Below, piece after piece: positions 1 to 12,599 of a DNA stretch of 64,000 bases (the first letter of the stretch is position 1; the number at the start of each line of letters is the position of its first letter). The translations under genes were made by a program, and so were the position numbers. The notes under the pieces were generated by a model. The model had not been told where the DNA came from and made no database searches. It saw only the letters and a list, made by a program, of their open reading frames with translations. This stretch comes from Zygaena filipendulae (Eukaryota; Arthropoda; Insecta; Lepidoptera; Zygaenidae). The stretch covers positions 4,114,501 through 4,178,500 of the forward strand of contig OU015669.1 in NCBI GenBank assembly GCA_907165275.2, in the 5' to 3' direction.

Positions 1-485
1 GAAAAGGGTTTTTTATTATCTGTATCACGCATGTGAAGAGAATTAAAGCGAACCGATTTAGAGACGAGACGGAGTTCGAGTTCGCAATTAAGTTGATATG
101 ATTATGATAGTTTAGTAATTAAAGTTAACCTGCAGCGAGTTTTTTGGCGGGAATCAAAGATGGCGGTTCGGTCATTTATTTTCATGTCGATAAAAAATTG
201 TTAAAAATGAATTTTGTTGTGTTATAAGGTTCTGTATTGGACAATAATTTTCACAGTGACGATTTTTTATGTGTTCAAGAAGATATATGACATTTCGAGC
301 TGATTTCTTCGGTTTCCTCCAAGAGCTCCGAGAAAGTTCTTGCAAGCTATAGTACCGTGGCTTGCAATTCCAAACCGTACAACGAAGCATTTTAATAGAA
401 AATACATTGATTTAATTAATTTTACTTGAAACTGGCTAAATGCATCATATGCGAAAGTCTATAAAAAAGAAGAAAGAAAAGAAAC

Positions 486-3400
486 CTGTAGCGAGATGGC
501 GGCCTGGCCGGGCGGCGAGAGCCAGCGGTTGCCGGCGCGGCCGCGGCCCGCCGCCTGCCGGCGCGCCACCGCGCCCACGCCGTGCGCCAGCGCGCCGCCC
601 GTCACGGCCATCGTCGACGACAGCACCTCGCTGTACACCACCAGCCGACCCAGCGACGACGCATCCAAGTTCTGCCACATTCACACATTATACAAACATC
701 CATGCGTGTTTTTTTTTTGTAATTATATAAGGTTGGGCTGTATTTTTCTGTATTTATATATATTTTTTACTATTTTTTAGGCAACCAAACAAAGATTCTT
801 TCTCTTTTCTCTTTTTCTTTCTTATTTAACTTGTGATGGTTGGGGATTCATGATTTCATAAGATTATTGTAACCATAACGTAAAATATATATTATTGTAG
901 TTTAGTGATAAGTGTCCAATTCATGAAGCAAGGCTGTAAGTTTATGAGCTGTGTTTAGAGACTTCGACCCCTGGAAAGTAGAACACAGTAACAGTCACTG
1001 TTTTTTCGTTTAGTTACAATGTGGCGTTATTTAAGAAAATCAAGTATATTAGTCTCACGTCGAAGTAGTCGACCGTGGAGAAGTTGTCCGGACACTCGTA
1101 CACGTAGACGGGCAGGAAGGTGTCGGAGGGCGGCTGGGCGGGCTGCTCGCCGCGCAGGCACCACTGCAGCGTGAGCGCGCCCAGCCGCTGCAGCCGGGGC
1201 TGCGCGTGCGCCTCGCCGCCCCCGCCCCCGCCCCCACCACACCGCTCCACTAGAGACAACTTGTGCTGCCCACACAAAAGGACGCGAATGTTACTCGAGA
1301 ATAAATATAGGTCGCACGGTACGGATGGAAGCGAAGATTCATTTTGCGTCACGCCGTCATTGGTGCGTCATCGAAGTTGCGCGCTTATTGGTTACTGATT
1401 TTTGGAACGAAAGAGCTTTAACTAAACTCTGAAACTAAGCGGCGCAGAAACTTTTGGTACCTTGTCTATTTTGAAATTACTTTTTTTTTAAATCATATTT
1501 ATTTTAAATATAAAATCAATTACATGTATATAAAAAATAATATAACAATAAAATTACTTAATTATTTAAGTCTGTGTTCAATTTTGATACCTACCAAAAT
1601 GAACCTCTATTCTATTCTAAACTACGTTCCAACCAAGTGTTACACTACACTCGCGCATTTTTATTAAGCAGGTACTGTATGTGAACGTAATACTAGCGAC
1701 ACTCGCTAAAAACATTTACCTATACATGTAAATTATAGCAAGAAAAATCTTGTGTGATCCTAATTTTACAAGTAATCAATCGATCCATCGATGATAATGA
1801 GGAATTATTTGTAATAATTTTTAGAAGATTAAACAGAAAGAAACAGATTAATTCTATACTCAAAAGTGAAATAAATTGAAGCCATCTCCTCATCATCATA
1901 GACCCATCGTTAATGAGAAATCGTGCGATACGAATGTGGAAAATAATAGCCAAATGTAATTAATTGATTTTTTAGACAAAAACAAATATTTAGTTGAAAA
2001 ATTACAAAAAAATTCAGTACATCAAGAAAATACGTTTCGAAAGTAAATAAAATAGCTAAATCTATGCACGTAATTAATTATCACCAAATTAATAAAGGAA
2101 TAGGTATATAAAGCGTAGTATTTGCTAGCACTACGAATAAATAAAATATATTGTAAATAATATTTTAGCAATATTTTGTGCTCGCAATATTTTTTTAAAT
2201 TAATAGTAGGTAGGAAAGTAGTTTCTGCGTGTTTTAATAAAAAAAATTACCACACATCAGATAAGCAAAAAGAAAGCTTAAAATAGAGATTCCAAATTAG
2301 ATTTTTTCTTTTGTTTTACCAGAACCGTACTGGCTGTTTTTAGGGTTTGTGAAATGCCAACTATGTATACGCATTCGGCTGAAGGGTTGTATTCATGTCT
2401 ATGTTATGAATAAAAAAAAAATTTGGAATGTCTATTTGTCGTGGAAGTAATAAAAAATGTGTAAACACAGTGTGAAGCGTGGCCGAATCGCGCTCACCGG
2501 CCATCACACCGTCACGTGGCCCGGGCCAGCGCCCGACGACGCCGGCCACGACCCCTATCAGACAACACGGCACTTTATACTTGTATACAATAAGGCTGGG
2601 TTTAGGGTGGCATCGCACTATGTGTTCTAGGACTAAAAAGCATCTTATGTGTGTGTTGCATTGTTGAAAGTAACTCCACCCGCTTTAGAAAGTCGGTCTT
2701 CTATTAAAAAAATTACAGAAAAATATGTAAAATAAAGTAGGTACTACTTAAATACAAATTTTTTGATGATACTAAAGTATTACAAAAAATATTAAAAAGT
2801 ACCTACAATTTAAAACCGTCGAAAGTGGTAGTTTTTTGCATACCCTAATCTGTTGAAACATTTTCATATTAAGTTTAAATGGTGCAGAATTATCATCAAA
2901 ATCATATTTACCTTATTTTACATTATACCTATTGATATATGCGTAGATTTTTTAAATTAAATATCAAGTACATATGACTTTTCATGGCTGCGGTGGCGCT
3001 AGTTTCACCCCTGTCCTTACATGGGCTCTTGCCTTAACTCCTCAGTAGGTACATCGTAGATAAAGTTTTTTTTTAAATTAATGAAAATCTAAACTTTTTG
3101 CACATGCTGACCTGCAGTAAAGCAAATTTTTCTGCAATGGTCTTTTACCATTTTCAACAATGTGACAAATCTGAACATGGTACATGAAAAGCATATGGTC
3201 GGATCTCAACATCCGACCAAACTACTTTTTAACACTAAAATCCTAAAATATTTAGTATTTTAGTGTCAAAAAGTAGTTTCAGTGTTAACACAAAGTTTCT
3301 GTTTTGTTTAACACTTTTTAATTGGTACTTATATAAATATGTAGTTATAATAAGTCCCCAGAGTCCAGAACACAGAGTAACATACTACGGTAAATATTTT

Positions 3401-6400
3401 GAGGTGAGAGTTGAGACATTGTGTTTGATCAATGGATGAAACCAGATGACGGTGGAACTAGGAAGCAGTCAAATCAACATAATAAAGACGATACATATAA
3501 TATTATAATATGGACATAGTATCTATCAACTTTACTATCATCTATGCTTTTTCGGTAATCTCACAATACAGGTGAATTGTAATCAAGAGATTCTGAATTT
3601 TAAATACTTCAACAATACGGTCTAAGTTGTATTAAAATTGTATGTTTCATGCAGTGTGCAATAGATATAGACGTACTATCATTACATGTGTTTAACATAC
3701 ATACATAAACAATTCATTATTATATTTTTGCTTATTACCTTAATCTAAAAAATAATGCATTATTTTTTTATAAAAATTCTTTAAAAATAATCTTTCATAA
3801 TTATTGTTGCGACAAAGTTGCATCGATATAACCCTTTGAGATTTTTAAATTTAAAACTAGTCTTTGTTGTTTCTTGTTACACAGTTATCTCTGCCTATTT
3901 TGTCAAAACCTTTCCCGGCACTCACACACAAATCCATGAAAAATTTATTTTTATTGAACCTTTAACACTTTGATTGATACATCAGTATAAAATACAATAT
4001 AGGTATATTTTAATGGGTCATAATATGACCTGAAAAAATAAATGGGTCTAATATAAGATTATCTGCATAGAAATGAAACAGATCAATATTTTTAACCCTA
4101 GAAAGATAATCTGCGTAAAATTGACGCATATGCGTTCGAAATATTGCTCTCCCGTTTTTAATTTTGCGAATCTGTTGCTGTGCTTTTAGGACATCTCTCA
4201 CGTTGCTTAGACCTTCCGTGAGGCGCATGTCTCACTGAGGTAAGTGTCATCAATTTGGAAATATAACTACCACGTGAGTCAAAATGACGCATGATTATCT
4301 TTTAAGTGATTTTTGAGATTTTCACCTAAATAGACATTCATGCTGTTTTTTTATCTGATGATACTTGTTACTTTGTTTTATGTATTATTTATATATTTTC
4401 GTAGATATCCTGATAAAATAACGCGATAATGGACAGTAGAATTTTGGGAGAAGATCGAATCATGAGCGTTTTTTTAGAGCGTGATGACGAAGCCGTCTGT
4501 GAGGACATGAGAGTGAAGACGAGGTGCAGAGTGACTTCGAAAAAGGTTTTATGACTAAGGAGAGAGAAGACAAGGCGACGTCCAGCAGAAACGAACCCTT
4601 ACACGAAGAAATGATTCAGCAACTGGCTTCTTTCTCGGCTTCTCATCGAATACTGAACTTGCCAAAGCGGACTGTTAGAGGCAAGGATTGCTGGTCGACT
4701 TTGAAGGTCACAAGACGTAACAGAGTATCAGCACTGAATATTGTTAGATGTCAAAGGAGTCCGACATGTATATGATCCTCTCAAGATTAAATTTTTTTTT
4801 ACTTATGAAATAATATCTATCGAAATTGTAAGATAGACAAATACCGAGATATCGTTGGAACGGAAATCTATGATTGTTGCTATATTTCATGACAAGAATG
4901 AATGAATCCGTGCTTTGATTGGCATCCTGATGATGACAGCAGTGAGGAAAAAATACGACGAAAAGCAAATGCATCGTGAAAATGCAAAAAAATCTATTTG
5001 CCGACAACATAATATACCTGGATATGGAAGAAAGTTGTATCTGACTTATTGGAATATAACTATATGTTCCTATCATGTGATGTATATAATGTCTTTATTA
5101 CTGAGTTAATAACTTAAAATGGCTGATAATTAGGAAAAAAAAGTTATTTGTGATAAAAGAAAAAATATTCCAAATTTTTGGTGATTTTTTAAGACGTTTT
5201 ATATGGTTCGGTCTTGTTTTTATATAATAAATACATATAAATATACTAATTATGGTATTTATCATTTTATCAGAGTGTAAAAAAATAATACTGGTAAAGT
5301 TTATTTAAATCAATAAATAAAAAATCACATTACTGCTACTTAAAACTTATGCGTCAATTTTACGCATGATTATCTTCTACGTACATCAAAATATGATTAT
5401 CTTTCTAGGGTTAAATAATTACTTTGTGGAGCATCTTTTTTTTTCATAAAAATAAATAATAGATTACATAGATCGAAATGTATGAAAGAGCCATTTCTTC
5501 ATGATTGGTCCCATAGGAAAAGGTTGCAGGTACGCAATGATGAACTGAGTTGCCTTTTAAAAATTTTTCAGAAAGCATTTAAAGAAATAGTGATGTTGAA
5601 GAAGTAGAATAGATCTACCTACTGAAAAATGAAATCTGAGGGCCTACCACCATTTCTTCCTATCAGAAATTTGTATCAGAAACTTTAATGTAAGCTTGTT
5701 TCAATCTTATTTGGAATAACACTGTTATAGAATATAGGGGTAAGGCCCTCTGAGCGATGTTCCAGCAATTTCTAGCTTAATGACGGTGTGGTATTGATTA
5801 TGTGGAAATATATGAATTATAATTTGTCAAGACTAACATCTTTAGCGACTTACAGTGAGTAAGCCACTATAAATATTAGTGTTAATGATATTATTAAGTC
5901 TCACGAAACTTTAAATTCAACATGCTTTTTATTATTGTATAATAGGCTAGTTAATTAAATTTTAGGTTTTAAACCGTCATGTAGATAAATAAAAATTATT
6001 GGACACGTATTTATTAACATTTTAGGTAATCAATAAATAACGGAGATACATTAAGTCGAATGGTCGCGTGACGTCACGCCGTGCTACAGTTTAAACGACT
6101 TTACGACGTGACGAGCCCCCACTCTTACACATTCAATGCGCTTTATCTGAGTATTTTTCATTAATTTGAAAACCCAAAAATATATCTGTCTATATTTTTT
6201 TAATTATCTAATAACTGACGGACTAAATAGAATTTTGTTTTTCATACCCCGCAAACATGCCTATTATATTTACTCACCACATGGTTTCCGAGGAAAAAGC
6301 CCCTCGTGTATTGGACGCGGGCGAGGTCGCGCGGGTCCCGCACGTGGAGCCCGAGCGTGTCGCCGAGTATCTTGTGGATTATCTCCAAGCGGGCCTCGTT

Positions 6401-9400
6401 GCTTTTGTAGCCCTCCTCGCCGAGGTAGTCGCTGGGGTCAGCCTCTAGGTGTATCTTTACAGAAAAAGAAAAAAACTATTAAAATAAACTATGAGCAACC
6501 TCCTGGAGCCGATTTTATATTATTTTTTTTCGACGATCAAAGTAGAGAGGCAGACCAACAATGCGCCCATGTGGTGGACACAAATAATGTAAGGTGTAGA
6601 TTATTATTTTGAATACTAGCTGTATATATTTTTTCGGTCATCCATATTTCCACCTTACTTGCTTGATAACAAGATAGAAAATTCGCCAGCAAAAAATAAT
6701 AGTTTCTGTTTTTTGTTTAAAATAGTTGCTTTAATTTTATATAATATTATGTTTCTTTTAATCTGGGTTTGCATATGTGTTGCGTTTTGCCTAAACGTGT
6801 TTACTCGTATACCTTTTAATTAAATAAATTGAATCAATTGATATTTTCTGTGGGAAAGTAGGAAGTATGTAGAATTATCTAAATCTGGGTTTGCATAATA
6901 TGTGTTGCGTTTTGGCTAAACGTGTTTACACGTATACCTTTTAATTAAATAAATTGAATCAATTTATTTTTTCTGTGGGAAAGTAGGAAGTATGTAGAAT
7001 TATCTAGATGTCAATGTCATTAGTCATTACATCTCTCATTAGTCATTACATCTCTTCTCTAACCTGTGAGAAAATGGCAATTCCTTTGTTGGTCAGGTCG
7101 ACCGCCTGCAAGAGAGAGGGCGTGCGCCACGTCTCCTCCGACGCTAGCACTTGGATGTCGAGCTCGTGGCCCGGGTGGCCGGTGTACTTCGATGGCCTGC
7201 CGAACACCAGAGCCCTAATAATCACTGACCGAAACGACAGTAGATATTATGCAGATTAAAAAAAAGATCGATAAATAAAAAAAAGTTCGAAGCGGGCAAC
7301 TTGTAGACACATTTACTCGTAATATCGAATATTTGTAGTGATTGTTTCTTACGATAGATTTCGCATGAAAACAAAAAGAAAAAAAAATCTAACATGTCCT
7401 ATTATATGTAATTTTTATGTAAATTGTATGTAAATTGATGATGGGAGAAATAAAGATAAAGATAATTAAAGATAATCTACCACAATGTTATAATGTATTA
7501 TCTACCATAATGTTGTAATGTATAAACGTATTATGAATCTTAAAGAAAAATATAGTTTGATAATTAAACTCTCCAAGCTGGAAATCAGACTTATTTGGCG
7601 ATTTTTAATCAGAGCATTAAAACATTGCAATGCAACGTGCATTATAATATTATTTACTTACTCAGAGCAACTAACAACTTTATTAGACATAGTTTACGCA
7701 AAAACAAATAGGAAATAATGAAAATAAATAATATGCATCTTTCCTACCATCCACAAAAAAATCATATAGCCATAAAAAAGCAACTATATGTTTTACGAAA
7801 CTGGCCAATAATAAAAAAAAAACTACATTAAAAATGTGCCAAAGCTAAAAATATAACTCTATACAGATATTATGCATACCAACAAATATTAGCATCCTGA
7901 CTTCCTCTGTAAAAGTCATCGACACAATAAATACACACATACATATATTCGCAATAGTATAGGTACACAAAACAATTATTATTGTACATTTTTCACATTT
8001 TGCGGGAGATAACAGATCGACTTTCCATCTCCATCTCAATAAAGAAAGTAATATATTGATTGGTACAATTTAAACTAAAAATTAAAGCTCTGTTGCACTG
8101 AAATCATTGTTTCAATAGAAACAATAATAGGTAAAATACATACATACGTGTAATAAATAATTCTTCATACGACTTACTGTCTATCACTCTCGGTGGAGAA
8201 TTGTTTCTTAGCAGGCGACGCCTGGTAGCAGAATATGTGGTGCTTCATTTTTACCGACTTCCATTTGTCGAACGAGAACTGGACTATTTCATTTTCGCGG
8301 ACCTGAATTAAATATAACCTATATTTACTTGGTTTACGAGTTTTATTTTGTTATTTTTAAGATACACGCTACGCTGTGAATTAGTCAAATGATTCAGTGC
8401 ATAGAATGCTCGTGAATGGCCATGATGACAAAGTATCAAATTCTATTTAGCCCGTCAGTTAGAGAGTAAAAAAATAATACACGTATTTTTTGCTTTTTTG
8501 ATTTATTGAGTGGGAGTGGGACGTCATAACTAAGTATAAAAGTACATCACAAGGAATTTCAACTCAATGTATCGCCGTAACTTTTTGATTAAGTAAAGTG
8601 CCCAATATTTTTTATTTAATCTACAAGACGGACTAAGAATTAAAATTTACGATTTAAGGGACGATGTGTCGGAATTCACCTAGAACCTTTCGCGGGGTAT
8701 GAAGAGGCATGAAATCGGTGGGAGGCGAGTGTCGCTTCTTTATATTCTAATAATCTGTATTGTTTGCCTCAGCGGTCTTGTAGTAGGGCAGCACGGTGTG
8801 CAGCAGGTCGGAGCAGAGCGCGAGCAGCCGCCCGCCGTCCAGCAGGTGCGCGAGCAGCAGCGGCGCGGCGCGGCCCACGCAGCCCGCCACCGCCACCAGC
8901 GCCGCGCGCCCGCGCCACGCGCCGCCCTCCAGCGCCTCGCGGGACACGCTGTACAGCGTGTACCTGGGCAATGGGCGTGCTACGGATGACGGATGTGGTT
9001 TGTCGGAGGCGGAGTTTTTAAAGGTTCGTCCGACTCGAAACCGGAATCGGAGTCGGAGCCGGAGGTGGCAGCACAAGAGAGATCACTGGTAAATCATCAG
9101 TATCATCAGCCACCCAGGTGAACCTACCACAGTTCACAGTCATGAAGTTCACATCATAATTGATGAAACTTAAAAATAAATAACTAATTATCTCCCCCCC
9201 CCCCCATATACACAAATTCACAAAATATAAAATTATCTTGTCTCATTAGTTATATCATAGCATTATGAAACTAGTGACAGGCAGGGCAGGTAGCCACTTT
9301 TAGATGCAACTGTTGGATGATTTAAAAGTTCACTCAAGTTCAATAAAAGTTCATTTATTTTTAACCAACTTCTAAAAAGGAGGAGGTTCTGCATTCGCCT

Positions 9401-11358
9401 GTATGTATGGTTTTTTTTATGTATTACACATTTGATTCTAACCTGATAATACGTAAATTACAATGTTTTTATAAAATTCTCACCTTTCACAATCCAAAAT
9501 TTTCCTAAGTGAGGCTTCTAAATTATCTCTAGCTGCTTCACTATCTGAATATATCAATACATTTGGAGACTTAGTATTTACTAATGGACGGGAACATTTT
9601 GCTGACTTTGGTGTACTTTTACCACATGGAGATGCTTTCTTACATTCTTCTTTTACTTGAGTACAGCCATCAATCTGTGGCTGCGGCTTCTTTGGACCTG
9701 TTGTACTAACTATTCTCTTATGTGTAGTTACTGATTTGATTTGACTTGATATGTTTAGTAATGATGCAGACAGCTGACTAGTACCTTTTTTCAAGTCGAG
9801 CTTCAAGCTAGACTTTTTTGGTGTTATATTATGTTGGATTTCAACTGTTACATTTTCAACAATTACTTTGCTATCATCAGACTCTTCAATGACTTTCTTC
9901 TCTGGTGATTTATCAGGTTTTTTTTGGGAAAATGCTGTGGTATTAGATTGTACAGTTGTATTTTCTACTATTGTTGGTTCTATTGTTGTTGGTTCTATTG
10001 TTGTAGGTTCTACTTTTGTAAATATTATGGTTGTGGGTTCTACTTTTGTTGGATCTCCTGTTGTTAGTTCCACTGGTTTATCGATTTCATCTTCAGCATT
10101 GAGTGACCTGCCAGTATTAACACTAACATCTGCAAGCGATACATTTCTTCTACTTATTGTTACTGTGTCTAGCAAATCACTGCTTCCATTCATATCTTTG
10201 GTAATACTTCTGCTATCAGACTTGATGTCTACAACCTTGGAGAGTTTTCTAAGCAGAGCTGCATGAACTGGCCACTGAAAAACACTTGGCAACTGTTTTA
10301 GATCATGATGAATTTCACTTTTTAAGCTTCTCATTGATGTATCAATTGCTTTGTTTGGTTCACCTGATAGCTGAACAGCTGAAAGAATTTAAAGATTATG
10401 ATAAAAGGCATAAATCATTATAAGACATAAGTAACTATTCATCAAACAAATTAACAACACTAACTTTGTATCCTGACTACAGGTAGTTTGTGGTCTATTA
10501 TGAATTCTCCACCAACAAAGTTGAAGCCCACCATACTGAGTATCTCAATATTGGTTTTCACAACTATAGCTAAGTGTGAACTTGCTTTCCATGCTACTGG
10601 CTCCCCAATTGTTTCCAGCTGTACTTGTAAAACAATAAAATAGTTATTGAATCATCTTAAAATGCAAATTAAATAAACAAAAAATTTATAGTATTTCATA
10701 CAGGGATAATGTCTTGATGGGAACTATCTTCATGTGGATCCATTTCACACTCTAGTAAGACTTCGAGGTCTAGATCAGAGATTGGAGAGAGGTCACTGGA
10801 GCCAAGAGGTAGACCACCAGCACAAGACACCCAATCATTAATCTCTATGCATTGTGTAGGTTTCATACTGCAAATCCTTGTAGCATTTGTATAGTCCAGT
10901 AAATCACACAAGTATGCATTCTTCGGATTTGTACACAGTTTGGAACTTAGTGTTGGGGTTTCTGCAATAATATTGGAATTGAAATTGAGTTTATGCCACT
11001 TTACATATTGCAAGTGTATTTGAATCCAAGCAGAAATATTGACACCACACATACCTACTTTGCAGAGATCACATCCATCTAAGTCATTTTGTAATATTTT
11101 TTCTAATAATAATAATATGATTGCATCAATTAAAACGTATGAGCTTAAGGCTACCAGTTACTACCTACATTATTCACAAAACAAAAAAGGTTCCATGGAT
11201 TCTTTACATGTTACAATATTACCTGCAGCATTTTCAGGAACTTTACAAAAAGCGACGCTTGTATTTCCCGTCAGAAACTCCAACAGCCGCGCTCTGAACG
11301 AGCGAATGCGCCAAGTTTTAATGAAAGTCATCGCTATATAAATTGGTGTAAACAACAT
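486..11358 (-). CDS. HLCS: Holocarboxylase synthetase / biotin-protein ligase, ten exons, 3' end outside window
   Basis: Exons in transcript order: 11358-11223, 10961-10702, 10618-10465, 10378-9484, 8963-8768, 8302-8178, 7214-7064, 6454-6278, 1265-1059, 671-486. They give 829 codons, all phases agree, and the frame is open at the left edge. The enzyme attaches biotin to carboxylases. The last exon carries the family signature AGRGRAGNRWLSPPG (about residues 808-822), the biotinyl-AMP binding loop. The end of exon 4 (SPNVLIYSDSE) plus exons 5-6 form the glutamine-amidotransferase-like N-terminal fold of animal HLCS. Exon 7 ends in TWRTPSLLQAV, typical of the linker before the catalytic part. 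The start is the ATG at 11358 (MLFTPIYIAMTF); an in-frame GTG lies seven codons upstream and is unlikely. Exon 4 has a low-complexity stretch rich in VEPTT. Exon 9 encodes eight consecutive glycines. Intron 5 uses a GC donor. The remaining catalytic exons and the C-terminal domain lie beyond position 1. Confidence 0.95.
3227..3290. repeat. Short hairpin
   Basis: AAACTACTTTTTAACACTAA (3227 on) pairs with the reverse complement ending at 3290 around an AT-rich loop. A smaller hairpin, GGTCGGATctcaacATCCGACC, sits just upstream at 3199-3220. Probably the remnant of a foldback element; no coding content. Confidence 0.6.
4096..5410 (+). mobile_element. piggyBac element, internally deleted and decayed
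   Basis: Both ends carry the piggyBac terminus: CCCTAGAAAGATAATC at 4096 and its inverse GATTATCTTTCTAGGG ending at 5410. TTAA target duplications flank it at 4092-4095 and 5411-5414. Subterminal motifs TGCGTAAAATTGACGCAT (left) and ATGCGTCAATTTTACGCATG (right) match the organisation of the cabbage-looper piggyBac. A transposase reading frame begins near 4429 (ATGGACAGTAGAATTTTGG) but is broken by frameshifts and stops; a piece of it is open at 4524-4775. Sequence resembling the early transposase runs to about 4950, then jumps to the cysteine-rich C-terminal region (AAATGCATCGTG near 4968). Most of the catalytic domain is therefore missing. At 1315 bp it is about half the roughly 2.5 kb of the full element. 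It cannot move on its own, but the ends look intact. Confidence 0.95.
5967..6226 (+). mobile_element. Miniature element, TTAGTCYGTC family, copy A
   Basis: Matches the copies at 8447-8636, 17526-17775 and, more weakly, 49995-50279. Shared features are an inner ATTGGACACGTATTT block, a GACGTCACG block, AATGCGCTTTATCT, and the right end CTGACGGACTAA. It has no coding capacity. It lies in the HLCS intron directly before the exon ending at 6278. Confidence 0.75.
6761..7006. repeat. Tandem duplication, two units of about 121 bp
   Basis: The block starting AATCTGGGTTTGCATA at 6761 and ending GTAGAATTATCTA is repeated from 6882 with a few substitutions. It lies inside HLCS intron 7 just before the donor of the exon at 7064. 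Confidence 0.85.
8447..8636 (-). mobile_element. Miniature element, TTAGTCYGTC family, copy B
   Basis: In reverse orientation it starts TTAGTCCGTCTTGTAG (at 8636) and ends CTGACGGGCTAA (at 8447), giving short terminal inverted repeats. It contains ATACATTGAGTTGAAATT and GACGTCCCAC. It sits in HLCS intron 5, the intron with the GC donor. Confidence 0.75.
9193..9207 (+). repeat. Poly-C tract
   Basis: About 13 cytosines in a row inside the HLCS intron between exons 5 and 4. Homopolymer length is uncertain in such tracts. Confidence 0.8.
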
Positions 11359-11696
11359 CGTCTCATAGAATTCTGTCACACCCTAGTCAATAACTAGTTA
11401 CGTGAACAAAATATATATTAGAAATAAAGGATTTATCTCATATTGTTACTATGAGTGAATTATTGATTCTTGAGTATATCTTCACTAGAATCCGAGTTAT
11501 CTAACACTGAAATGTTCGCAACAGTTTTAATAAACACTTTACAGACTACAACTTTATCGAACATAGCACACACAATTTTGCACAAAGCCTACCGTTTTTT
11601 ACATAATTATTACGGCTTACTTTACTTTTAAATGTGATAATAAAGTATATTGTTTAGATTTATTTCAACTTAGCTTTGCGAAAATTGTTTTGAGTT

Positions 11697-11782
11697 TTGA
11701 CATTTCAATTTTCTTTTTCACATGCATTTTTTTATTTGACATTTGACAAAGGTTTGACTGAAATCTGAATTGACATTTGACA
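11697..11782 (-). promoter_or_regulatory. Cluster of five TTGACA words upstream of HLCS
   Basis: TTGACA occurs at 11697, 11736, 11743, 11770 and 11777, several within the longer word ATTTGACA. The cluster lies about 340-425 bp upstream of the HLCS start codon. A similar cluster lies at a similar distance upstream of MED29. A regulatory role is inferred only from position and repetition. Confidence 0.35.
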
Positions 11783-11908
11783 GACAACGTTCCGTTCTTT
11801 AAATCTATAAATAAGCGGCGGCATCGAAACTCATCCGAATACCGAAACGTGCCGAGCCGAAACTTAAATGTATAGAGAAAAACGTTTAAATTATAAAGTT
11901 TTTACTAC

Positions 11909-12401
11909 CTATAGTATTTCCTTTTCTTTATTTTCTCGATGACAGTTCTAATTTGATAGTTGTAGTGTTGTGACCTCAGAAGAAAACTGAGGTTGTGACC
12001 AAATAAGTAATGATATCGATCGCATATGTTTTGAACAAAGACAAATACAACAAAAAAATTCAAATGGCCCACCGCTATGTTGTAATATAATTATATCATG
12101 TAATGAAATGTAATGTAAATGAAATTTGTACAAAATTATCCGGCAATAGTTTAGTTTCTTAAATTTTGTAAAAAGATATCGGTTTTGCTATTATCGTGTA
12201 ACGTTTATCGATAGCTCCATCCCTATCAGTTTCTCCGACTCTGCCACCTTGTACGTGTGTAAGCGTCATATTTTTATTAAATAATGTATACATACAATAT
12301 ACCTACATAATGTAAAAAAGACGCTCGTTCAAGTTTCGTTCAAGTTTCCACAGCTATAGCTGTCATCGAGAAAATAAAGAAATAGAAATAGTAATAGGGA
12401 A
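11909..12401. mobile_element. Inverted-repeat element with CTTTATTTTCTCGATGACAG arms
   Basis: The left arm ends TTTATTTTCTCGATGACAG at about 11946. The right arm (about 12361-12401) begins CTGTCATCGAGAAAATAAAG, its reverse complement, and both extend imperfectly outward. The interior has no coding evidence. Probably a miniature DNA element; its target duplication was not identified. Confidence 0.5.
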
Positions 12402-12599
12402 CGTGCACAACGACGGTGCTGCCAACTGGCGTCGCCAATCCGAATCTATTGATAGTTGCCATTCACATTTATGACAAGTAAACAGGATTAATTTTACTAG
12501 TGAAAATTATTATTCTAGCTAATCACAATTCATTGTTGTATTTCTGGATGTATCAACTATCAATACATCGACAAAAAATAACAAAAAATAAAACGGCAC

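Larger units (their letters stand above)
1266..6277 (-). other. HLCS intron 8, mobile-element rich
   Basis: A 5-kb intron between the LGNHV and HKLSL exons. It holds a GC-rich exon-like island (about 2480-2575), two small hairpins (3199-3220 and 3227-3290), the piggyBac derivative (4096-5410) and a palindromic miniature element (5967-6226) that abuts the next exon. The rest is AT-rich sequence with no supported gene. Confidence 0.8.

Noticed and set aside
445..730. Plus-strand frames opposite HLCS exons (for example at 440-730 and 8699-8989)
   Set aside because: They are shadows of GC-rich exons on the minus strand, where the biotin-ligase signature and splice sites are clear.
5636..5754. 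Possible small element with GAGGGCCTACC / GGTAAGGCCCTC ends
   Set aside because: The inverted match is only about ten bases with one mismatch and no target duplication was found.
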